Of a DNA stretch of 12,805 bases, positions 6,256-12,805 are shown piece by piece. Each line of letters begins with the position of its first letter. Positions within the stretch are counted from its first letter, which is position 1. Origin of the DNA: Methanobacteriota archaeon (lineage in GTDB: Archaea > Thermoplasmatota > Poseidoniia > Poseidoniales > Poseidoniaceae); contig JAPOHM010000020.1 of assembly GCA_029979405.1 (NCBI GenBank), forward strand, positions 1 through 12,805, in the 5' to 3' direction. The notes under the pieces are model-generated. The model made no database searches, was not told the origin of the DNA, and worked only from the letters and a program-made list of their open reading frames with translations. The position numbers and the translations under genes were made by a program.

Positions 6256-9200
6256 ATGAAAGTGAAGGCAGTGTCCCTAACAATTATCCTTTTTTTGACA
6301 TCGGTTTCTGTCTTGGTAGAGACTACTGAAGCAAGTGTTTCAGGTAGGGCACTTGCTTGTAGTGGCACTATATGTTTGAACGAGGCTTTGCCAAATCCAA
6401 ACGGATATGATGATGCGACATGGCCGAATGGAGAGTGGATGGAGATTCATAATTCAGGTTCTACTGCAATTGATGTTCTGGATTGGGAATTAGAAAACAA
6501 AGCAGGTAAGATTCTACAGTTTAATTCAACAACGATAGTTGGCTACCAAAGCGGAAATTCATCAACATGGACGATTAGCCCTGGAGAGTACATGGTGATC
6601 GCAAGAAACGGATATGGGAACTTTTACCTAACAAATTCCTTTGATTACATTACTTTGAGAGACGCATCGGGCAACTTCCAAGACCAAGCCTCTTGGAATT
6701 CAACTTCGTCAGGGGTTAGCTTAGAAGAGGATTCGACAAACCCTATGAACGACTGGATTTCCACTAACAGTCCAACACCTGGATCAGTAAATAGTCAAGC
6801 GACAGGACCTGTTTCTACTGGAGTATTATTCAATGAAGTTATGGCTAATCCATTCTTTTCCGATGATAATTCTTCATGGCCGGGAGGCGAATGGATTGAA
6901 CTACATAATGAGGGAACCTCTGATGTAAATATGACAGGATGGACTATTGTCGACAACGCTGGAAACATTATACCGTTAAATGAATCTCACTTAATTGGTA
7001 ATTCGAATATTATTGTTGCAGGAGGTTACAGAATTGTTGCAGTTAATTCATCTAATGCATGGGGTGTTTTGAATAACGGAGCAGAGAGTTTGCGTCTGCT
7101 GATTGCAAATGGTTCCACAACAGACCAAATTTCTTGGACCGATACAGTTGCTGGATTCTCCTCAGAAGAACACTCAGATGGCTCCTGGTTCGTATCATCC
7201 TATCCATCACCAGGTATCGAAAACCCAAATCTCTGGACAAATATTGTCGACACGCCATCTGACCTAATTATTACCGAAGTAATGGCGAATTCATCAAGAG
7301 ATGGATTCGCTTACCCAGAAGGAGAATGGGTGGAACTGCACAATACTGGTAATACGGATTGGGACTTAACAGACTGGAAAATTAGAGACGGAATGGGCAA
7401 TTTTACTCAGATTCACGTAGGAAATCTTGTTATGAATAATTCTCAACCTGGAACAATTATCTCCGCAGATTCCAGAAGACTCGTTCAATTTTCCGAATCG
7501 ATGACCCTATGGAATCAGTACAACCATCTTATGCTTGAAGACCCTGTTGGAAACATAGTATACAAAGCATGGTGGGATTCTGACCCTGGACTAAACAACT
7601 CGTTGATTGAGTCACAAAATCCTGACCTTCCCTGGGTTATAGCAAGTTGGCCAACACCTGGATCTCCTGAACCAGGAACAACATCAATTATTGGCGATAT
7701 TGCATTCAATGAAATTTTCCCAGATGCTGTAGGAAACGACACTGATGTTTGGCCAAATGGAGAATGGGTTGAATTGATAAACACTGGAAACCAATCAGTA
7801 GATATCGCAAATTGGTACTTTTCATCGGGTTCAAGAAATTTCAACATCAATGTTATTCAACTCCCTGAAAAAGATAATACGATAATCAATCCAGGGGAGA
7901 TTTTCGTTGTAGCCATCAATGGAACACAGAGTTTCTATCTCAAAAACACCGCACCTGATACAATTGAACTAAAAAATTCTGCAAATCAAATTGTTTCAAC
8001 CATTACTTACAATGAAACAACGGAAGGAGAATCACTCTGGTATTGGAATAATGATTGGAGTCAAGCGCCTTATCCGACCCCTAATCAGCCAAACCCGCAA
8101 ACTTCTCCATACACTGGAGAGGTTAGTATAGAAATTACCGAGGTACTAGCTCACTGTTCTTCTGACACTATAACGCCATTAGATGATTGGATTGAAGTCA
8201 ACAATACCGGAGGCGAAGCGATTGATTTGAATGCGTGGAGATTAATTTCTGGAGACGGAGATTTAATCCATGCAAGGTCTGACCGCCTATACAATTCCAT
8301 CAACACTTTCATCCAGCCTGCGGACAGAAAAATAATCACTGCTCCAAACTGGTTTATCAGTGGTCTTGGAGATTCGATAACCCTTGAAGACCCAGATGGA
8401 AATGTCGTTGATTCGGTAGTATGGGCAACAGTCACAGATTGTAAAACAATGGACTCTGATGGTGAAGTTTTGCCTTGGCCAACCCCCGGATATGAAGAGC
8501 CAGACATTTCTTCTTATGCAGGACCTGAAGACCTAATTTTCAGTAGATTCATGTTCCAAGAATCCAGTGCTTCAAATAATGATGAATTCTTTGAAATAAC
8601 AAACATTGGAAATCGAACTGCTGTCATGAACGGATGGACAGTCACGAAGACTACAACCAGTGGCTCATCATTCAACGGCACATTCAATTCTTTGGTCATA
8701 GATTCAGGAGACTCAGTTATTGTAAGTCCAGATGCAAGCTCGGTAAAGGCAATGGAACAGTCAACAATTGTAAATGCAGAGGATGTCATGGATTTCCCGG
8801 TTTGGCTCCCCGACAGTGGCTCCACAATCCAATTGATTTCTCCGTTAGGAGTTGTTGCAGACACCTTCGTTTACGGCAACGGACCTACTGACTTAGTAGG
8901 ATGGTCAGGACCTGCGATTAGTGAACCTGTAACAACTGTGGACAGAATTCTCTATCTTCGAGGCGATGGGTGTGGAAACTTGGTTGACACAAACCAATCC
9001 TCTGACTGGGAGATGAGATGGTCTGTGGCTGGAGCTTCACACTTCTGTGGAGTAAATTCATTCTCTGACAACGCAAACGTCACACCTTTGATTGCTCCAG
9101 AAGCAGGTTTAGACAACGTTATTTCGATGATTAACTCTGCTCAAGAAAGTATACATGTTCATGTTTACCAACTACATCACGTAAACCTCGTCTATGCATT

Positions 9201-11013
9201 AATGCAAGCACAAACCAGAGGAGTAGATGTCACGGTAGTAATTCACGAACCAGAAAATTGGTGGTCGCAAAATGAAATTTCTCAGAGTAGAGGCATGGCA
9301 TATGAATTAGAGAATTCTGGTGTAGAAGTCCTACAATTCTCATCCTCTTCATCCTCACCATACCAATATCTACACTCCAAGGTTACCGTAGTTGACGATG
9401 AAGTTGTTTGGTTTGGTTCTGGAAATTGGAAATCTTCCAGCATGCCAACAGATAATCGTGGCAATCGTGACTGGGGTATTATCATCGAGAGTTCTGATTT
9501 GGCACAAATTGTTCTCGAAAGAATGACTTTTGATGAAGATCCGAGCCAACTACACGTTGAAGATTCTACATTCTCACAACCTGCATCTGGTTCATATGAA
9601 GCCCCGATTGAATACATACCAACAAACATCAAATCCCCTATGCTTGAATCTGTAAATGGTGAATTATTGACTTGTCCAGATGATTGCGTACAAGGTCTTG
9701 CAGAATTAATTCAATCCGCTGAATCTGAAATTTTGCTATCATTGCAATATTTCGAAATGGATTGGTATTGGGGTTGGCAAACAAACCCGCTTGTCGAATC
9801 TTTAGAGGATGCCGCTGAAAGAGGTATCACAATCCGTATGGCGATTAATCAACACTACGTAAATGATAATCCTGGGATAAGAGAAGCTGTGAATGAATTA
9901 AACAGTTGGCAGGGGGATGTAGAAGCAATACTAATGTCTGAAAATGACACAGTTAGAAAACTTCACAACAAAGGCATGATTATTGATGGAGAAATTGTTC
10001 TGGTCTCTAGTATCAACTGGGGAGATAATTCAATTCTAAGAAATAGAGAGATGGGAATCGCAATAGAAAATGCAAACATCGCTGCGGTTTACGAACAATC
10101 ATTCTGGGAAGATTGGAACAGAATCGATACCGATACAGATACAGATATTGACGGAATTCCAGATTATTGGGAATTAGAAAATGGATTGGACAGGACCACA
10201 GACGACAGTGATTTCGATAACGATAATGATGGAATTTACAATGTGGGAGAGTTCACATACGGCTCAGATCCAAATTCAAACGATAGTGATGGAGATTGTA
10301 TCCTTGATGGTGATGAAGTAATTTGGGCGTCACAAACAGAGGGAGTTTCAGCAAGCAATGCTCTTTTCTTGGAAGATGCTGACTTTGATGGGCAAAAGGA
10401 TAGCGACATTTTTGGTTGCAAGCCCGAAACTCAGGTGGAAATTGACGATGAAGACGATGATGGAGTGATTGATACTGAGGATGATTGTCCCAATACTGCG
10501 GTAAATGCAACTGTAAATTCCGATGGATGTTCTCCTGAACAGATTACTCAACAAGTAGACGGTGTTGATTCAGATGGAGACAAGATTCCTGACGACGAAG
10601 ATGAATGCCCGAACACTCCACCTCAAACTGCCACTGACACACAAGGATGTTCCAAAGAACAAAATAAACAACAATCTGCTGATGATTCTCAAGGCGGTAG
10701 TGATTCCAGTGGCTTAAATTTCATGATAATCTTGATAGTATTAGGATCCCTAATTTGTGGAGGGGCATTATTTGTTCTGCTTAGAAATCCTAAACCTCAG
10801 GATGGCGCTGTAGAATTAATAGGTGAAGATGCGAAGTCATATGAAATGCCAGTTTTGGACGGTACAAATGAAGTTGAAAGCCAGAGTGGTATCGATATGA
10901 GCAAATTCCCAGGCTGGGACATCGGCCAAGTTGAGCGTTACCTCGAGTCAGGTTGGACTGAAGAACAATTATCTGAGTGGTATCAACAACAAATCGAGGA
11001 AAATTCCGCATAA
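6256..11013 (+). CDS. Giant secreted, membrane-anchored lamin-tail / phospholipase D-nuclease / Asp-rich stalk protein
   Basis: This 1585-residue protein has a Sec signal peptide (about 1-27), then six lamin-tail-type (LTD) repeats. Four carry a (W/Y)P-x-G-E-W signature (at 56, 208, 353 and 499); the fifth has D-D-W-I-E-V (643-648) and the sixth N-D-E-F-F-E (775-780). The first five end in a P-(T/S)-P motif at about 173, 317, 466, 607 and 742. A bilobed phospholipase D-superfamily unit follows, with two full HxKxxxxD motifs: H1040/K1042/D1047 and H1237/K1239/D1244, lobes at about 954-1115 and 1146-1280. Residues 1291-1470 hold Asp-rich thrombospondin type 3-like, probably Ca-binding repeats, including two D-x-C-P-N-T units. 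One transmembrane helix (about 1486-1510) leaves a 75-residue tail ending in a G-W-T-E-E-Q-L segment. This superfamily includes nucleases and phospholipases; LTDs occur in extracellular nucleases. An active surface phosphodiesterase is likely, but its substrate is unknown. Confidence 0.88.
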   Translation: MKVKAVSLTIILFLTSVSVLVETTEASVSGRALACSGTICLNEALPNPNGYDDATWPNGEWMEIHNSGSTAIDVLDWELENKAGKILQFNSTTIVGYQSGNSSTWTISPGEYMVIARNGYGNFYLTNSFDYITLRDASGNFQDQASWNSTSSGVSLEEDSTNPMNDWISTNSPTPGSVNSQATGPVSTGVLFNEVMANPFFSDDNSSWPGGEWIELHNEGTSDVNMTGWTIVDNAGNIIPLNESHLIGNSNIIVAGGYRIVAVNSSNAWGVLNNGAESLRLLIANGSTTDQISWTDTVAGFSSEEHSDGSWFVSSYPSPGIENPNLWTNIVDTPSDLIITEVMANSSRDGFAYPEGEWVELHNTGNTDWDLTDWKIRDGMGNFTQIHVGNLVMNNSQPGTIISADSRRLVQFSESMTLWNQYNHLMLEDPVGNIVYKAWWDSDPGLNNSLIESQNPDLPWVIASWPTPGSPEPGTTSIIGDIAFNEIFPDAVGNDTDVWPNGEWVELINTGNQSVDIANWYFSSGSRNFNINVIQLPEKDNTIINPGEIFVVAINGTQSFYLKNTAPDTIELKNSANQIVSTITYNETTEGESLWYWNNDWSQAPYPTPNQPNPQTSPYTGEVSIEITEVLAHCSSDTITPLDDWIEVNNTGGEAIDLNAWRLISGDGDLIHARSDRLYNSINTFIQPADRKIITAPNWFISGLGDSITLEDPDGNVVDSVVWATVTDCKTMDSDGEVLPWPTPGYEEPDISSYAGPEDLIFSRFMFQESSASNNDEFFEITNIGNRTAVMNGWTVTKTTTSGSSFNGTFNSLVIDSGDSVIVSPDASSVKAMEQSTIVNAEDVMDFPVWLPDSGSTIQLISPLGVVADTFVYGNGPTDLVGWSGPAISEPVTTVDRILYLRGDGCGNLVDTNQSSDWEMRWSVAGASHFCGVNSFSDNANVTPLIAPEAGLDNVISMINSAQESIHVHVYQLHHVNLVYALMQAQTRGVDVTVVIHEPENWWSQNEISQSRGMAYELENSGVEVLQFSSSSSSPYQYLHSKVTVVDDEVVWFGSGNWKSSSMPTDNRGNRDWGIIIESSDLAQIVLERMTFDEDPSQLHVEDSTFSQPASGSYEAPIEYIPTNIKSPMLESVNGELLTCPDDCVQGLAELIQSAESEILLSLQYFEMDWYWGWQTNPLVESLEDAAERGITIRMAINQHYVNDNPGIREAVNELNSWQGDVEAILMSENDTVRKLHNKGMIIDGEIVLVSSINWGDNSILRNREMGIAIENANIAAVYEQSFWEDWNRIDTDTDTDIDGIPDYWELENGLDRTTDDSDFDNDNDGIYNVGEFTYGSDPNSNDSDGDCILDGDEVIWASQTEGVSASNALFLEDADFDGQKDSDIFGCKPETQVEIDDEDDDGVIDTEDDCPNTAVNATVNSDGCSPEQITQQVDGVDSDGDKIPDDEDECPNTPPQTATDTQGCSKEQNKQQSADDSQGGSDSSGLNFMIILIVLGSLICGGALFVLLRNPKPQDGAVELIGEDAKSYEMPVLDGTNEVESQSGIDMSKFPGWDIGQVERYLESGWTEEQLSEWYQQQIEENSA
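10126..10152 (+). repeat. Short tandem GAT-AC(A/C) repeat encoding an Asp-Thr run
   Basis: GATACC, GATACA and GATACA follow in tandem, then GATATTGAC, encoding D-T-D-T-D-T-D-I-D (residues 1291-1299) at the start of the Asp-rich stalk. The tract could vary in copy number by slippage without changing the reading frame. It is a small coding microrepeat. Confidence 0.6.
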
Positions 11014-11051
11014 GATTCACAAAGGAGTGCTGTTATCGCTGTCTGAGTCAC

Positions 11052-11801
11052 ATGGTGTTTAGACAAAGCAACCCCGCCCTCAACCCGAATTATTTCCGTG
11101 GAGGAATGGGAACAGAAACGATGTCAATCGAAGGAACTATCAGTAAAACATTGACACTGCTTAGCCTGGTGGGAATAACGGCATTAATCGCATATTCCCT
11201 TTGCTTACAAAATCCGGGATATGGTGGAATAATGATTATTGGTGGAGGAGTAGGTGGATTCATACTCGCCCTAGTCATTATGCTAACACGCCCATCGCAA
11301 CCGCAGGTTTTGATGAGCATGTATGCGGTTCTGGAAGGATTGTTTGTTGGTGCTTTTTCATTTATGGTCGAGCATTACTATTTGGGTGGTAGTGAAGGTG
11401 TTGTTCTACAAGCATTAGCAGGAACAATCGGAGTTTTCATCACAATGCTATCACTTTACAGAATGAGAATTATTCAACCTACTGAGAAATTTACCTTAGC
11501 TGTTGTCTCTGTTGGTTTTGCGATTATGATGATTTACATGTTCAACTTCATGTTGAGTTTCATGGGCGCAAGTATTCCCTTCATTCACAGCAACGGCGCT
11601 ATCGGAATAGGAATCAGCGTAGTATTCACCGGCGTAGCGGCATTATTCCTTATTCTCGATTTCGGTGTAATCGAAAACGGAGTAAAGTACGGTGCTCCAA
11701 AAAATATGGAATGGTACGGTGCCTTTGGTTTAGTAATAACACTCATTTGGTTATACATCGAGATGTTGAAATTAATCGCTAAACTAAATTCTCGTGATTG
11801 A
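11052..11801 (+). CDS. Bax inhibitor-1/YccA family membrane protein
   Basis: This is a 249-residue polytopic protein of the BI-1/YccA (UPF0005, TMBIM-like) family, with about seven transmembrane helices filling residues 30-245. The N-terminal F-R-Q-S-N-P-A-L-N-P segment matches the R-x-S-N-P-A-L start typical of the YccA branch, and the C-terminal half has the characteristic L-D-F-x-x-I-E-N-G-V and G-A-P-K-N-M-E-W-Y-G-A-F-G-L segments followed by the last helix and a short charged tail. Family members act as membrane Ca2+ leak channels or protease modulators; the role here is unknown. An in-frame ATG at 10977 would overlap the upstream gene by 37 nt and add residues unlike the family, so ATG 11052 is chosen. 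GTG at 11055 is also possible, and GGAG at 11024-11027 is too far upstream to decide. The gap to the surface-protein gene is 38 nt, and the next gene starts within 1 nt of its stop, suggesting an operon. Confidence 0.87.
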   Translation: MVFRQSNPALNPNYFRGGMGTETMSIEGTISKTLTLLSLVGITALIAYSLCLQNPGYGGIMIIGGGVGGFILALVIMLTRPSQPQVLMSMYAVLEGLFVGAFSFMVEHYYLGGSEGVVLQALAGTIGVFITMLSLYRMRIIQPTEKFTLAVVSVGFAIMMIYMFNFMLSFMGASIPFIHSNGAIGIGISVVFTGVAALFLILDFGVIENGVKYGAPKNMEWYGAFGLVITLIWLYIEMLKLIAKLNSRD

Positions 11802-11802
11802 A

Positions 11803-12735
11803 ATGACAAGATCACTCACCGTTTGCGACCTTTCTGATTACAGAGCAGGCGGAGCAAGACGTGAACAATTCATCAATTCGCTTGGAGAATCTCTGCAAGA
11901 CATTGGATTTTTCGCCTTGACTGGACACGGGATTAGCACTGAGGCAATCAAAAAATCCTACGAAGTTTCCGAAGAATTCTTCAGTCTACCTCAAGAAACA
12001 AAAGCAAAATATGAACAATCTACTATCTCAAGACAGAGAGGTTACACTCCTTACGGAGTTGAGCATGCTAAAGATAACCCTGCACCTGATCTGAAAGAGT
12101 TTTGGCAAACCGGGCGAACTATTGATGACGAAAACTTTCCGAAGAATATTTGGCCTAATGAAACACCTGAGTTTGAGCAATCAATCGATGGACTCTACAA
12201 TGCAATGGAGTCAATGAGTCTTGAACTACTGTCAGCTGCATCTATATATCTCGGAAAAGATGCTGATTGGCTACCTTCAATGGCAGAAAACGGGAATACA
12301 ATTCTTAGGGTAATTCATTATCCTGCACTCGGAGATGATGCACCAGAAGGTGCAGTTCGAAGTGCTAAACACGAAGATATCAATCTGATAACACTCTTAG
12401 TCGGAGCTACTGCTGACGGCTTACAAGTAATGGACCACGATGGAACATGGATTGAGGTTGAGGGCAATCATGACCACATTATCGTAGATAGTGGTGATAT
12501 GCTACAAAATCTGACTAATGGTTTGTTCAAGTCAACAACCCATAGAGTAGTCAATCCCCCAGATACTCAAACCGATAGATATTCAATGCCAATGTTTGTT
12601 CATCCAAGAAACGAAATTGACCTCACACCCCTTCCTGAATTTATTGCTCTAACGGGTGGAGAAGCACTATACGATTCAATCAATGCTGGAGATTATCTCC
12701 ATCAGAGACTCGTTGAAATCGGACTGGCATCTTAG
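11803..12735 (+). CDS. Isopenicillin-N-synthase-like 2-oxoglutarate/Fe(II) dioxygenase
   Basis: This 310-residue soluble oxygenase has a DIOX-N-type N-terminus (I-G-F-F-A-L-T-G-H-G-I near residue 35) and a C-terminal double-stranded beta-helix core. The iron triad is intact: H190 and D192 in K-H-E-D-I-N, and H247 in T-T-H-R-V-V. The 2-oxoglutarate-binding R259-x-S261 (R-Y-S-M-P) is also present. The protein should therefore couple 2-oxoglutarate decarboxylation to oxidation of a substrate that cannot be told from sequence; the family covers hydroxylases, desaturases and ring-forming enzymes. ATG 11803 is 1 nt after the preceding stop codon. A GTG at 11794 in the same frame would add three residues and overlap that gene by 8 nt; neither has an SD sequence. 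The next gene begins 8 nt after its stop, so it appears to be co-transcribed with both neighbours. True isopenicillin N synthase activity is not implied. Confidence 0.88.
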   Translation: MTRSLTVCDLSDYRAGGARREQFINSLGESLQDIGFFALTGHGISTEAIKKSYEVSEEFFSLPQETKAKYEQSTISRQRGYTPYGVEHAKDNPAPDLKEFWQTGRTIDDENFPKNIWPNETPEFEQSIDGLYNAMESMSLELLSAASIYLGKDADWLPSMAENGNTILRVIHYPALGDDAPEGAVRSAKHEDINLITLLVGATADGLQVMDHDGTWIEVEGNHDHIIVDSGDMLQNLTNGLFKSTTHRVVNPPDTQTDRYSMPMFVHPRNEIDLTPLPEFIALTGGEALYDSINAGDYLHQRLVEIGLAS

Positions 12736-12743
12736 GTGTGAAC

Positions 12744-12805
12744 ATGCTTTCAATGCCGTTAATTTTAGAGAAGAAAAGGGATGGCATTGAATTATCAAAA
12801 GAGGA
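12744..12805 (+). CDS. Probable thymidine/pyrimidine-nucleoside phosphorylase, N-terminal fragment (runs off right edge)
   Basis: ATG 12744 opens a frame of 20 full codons to the window end. The readable part contains I-L-E-K-K-R-D-G-I-E-L-S-K-E, which closely resembles the N-terminus of DeoA/Pdp-type nucleoside phosphorylases (x-I-x-K-K-R-D-G-x-x-L-S-x-E-E-I). These enzymes split thymidine or uridine with inorganic phosphate into base and (deoxy)ribose-1-phosphate. ATG 12753 is an alternative start. It begins 8 nt after the oxygenase stop, consistent with operon membership. Related enzymes with the same N-terminal motif, such as AMP phosphorylase or anthranilate phosphoribosyltransferase relatives, cannot be excluded from so short a fragment. 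Confidence 0.6.
   Translation, partial: MLSMPLILEKKRDGIELSKE

Noticed and set aside
8634..8891. Plus-strand reading frame of 85 residues inside the surface-protein gene
   Set aside because: It is a shadow of the larger gene with no start signal and biased, unlikely composition.
6256..9080. CRISPR or recombination-type DNA repeats in the first half of the surface-protein gene
   Set aside because: The repeats are diverged protein domains (lamin-tail type); there are no near-identical DNA units with regular spacers.
10126..10660. Dockerin or EF-hand protein inferred from the Asp-rich segment
   Set aside because: The D-x-D-x-D-G-x-x-D spacing with D-x-C-P-N-T units fits thrombospondin type 3-like repeats better; paired dockerin helices are not seen.
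10977..11051. N-terminal extension of the BI-1 gene from ATG 10977
   Set aside because: It overlaps the end of the surface-protein gene, and the extra residues are not BI-1-like; the family N-terminus begins at ATG 11052.
11803..12735. Beta-lactam antibiotic biosynthesis gene
   Set aside because: Only the general 2OG-Fe(II) oxygenase residues are visible, and no peptide synthetase or other beta-lactam pathway gene is in the window.

Overview
This window most likely comes from an uncultured archaeon. The best fit is a marine Thermoplasmatota lineage such as Candidatus Poseidoniales (Marine Group II). That placement is an inference from several signs: AbrB-PhoU fusion proteins of archaeal type, a lipoprotein PstS, TATA-like boxes about 26-28 nt upstream of two start codons with no Shine-Dalgarno (SD) sequence, and a very large lamin-tail/thrombospondin-type-3 surface protein with an acidic stalk and one C-terminal membrane anchor. 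No rRNA, tRNA or marker gene confirms it. I see no CRISPR array, insertion sequence, integrase or RNA gene.

The left half (1-6158) is a phosphate-uptake locus made of two mirrored divergent pairs. In the first pair, an AbrB-PhoU regulator (566-1588, minus) diverges from the phosphate-binding lipoprotein PstS (1746-2855, plus). The regulator is followed on the minus strand, 10 nt downstream, by a membrane protein that runs off the left edge and is probably PstC. In the second pair, a paralogous AbrB-PhoU regulator (2919-3956, minus) diverges from a PiT-type permease with a fused C-terminal PhoU-like domain (4038-6158, plus). So each of two phosphate transport systems, the ABC type and the PiT type, has its own divergent regulator. 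Both intergenic regions carry a perfect AT-rich palindrome and a nearly identical ATAT(T/C)GCACT motif at a similar distance from the transporter start. A GC-rich hairpin terminator separates the convergent ends of pstS and the second regulator.

The right half (6256-12805) is a closely spaced co-directional series. It starts with a 1585-residue secreted, membrane-anchored protein with six lamin-tail-type repeats, a complete two-HKD phospholipase D/nuclease-type catalytic unit and a Ca-binding-type Asp-rich stalk. This is followed by a Bax inhibitor-1/YccA-family membrane protein, an isopenicillin-N-synthase-like 2OG-Fe(II) oxygenase and the first codons of a probable thymidine/pyrimidine-nucleoside phosphorylase. 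A plausible but unproven link between the halves is phosphorus scavenging: a surface phosphodiesterase acting on DNA or phospholipid beside two phosphate importers, with a nucleoside phosphorylase downstream.

Genes fill almost the whole window. The only gaps are short intergenic stretches (1589-1745, 2856-2918, 3957-4037, 6159-6255, 11014-11051), whose contents are listed below.
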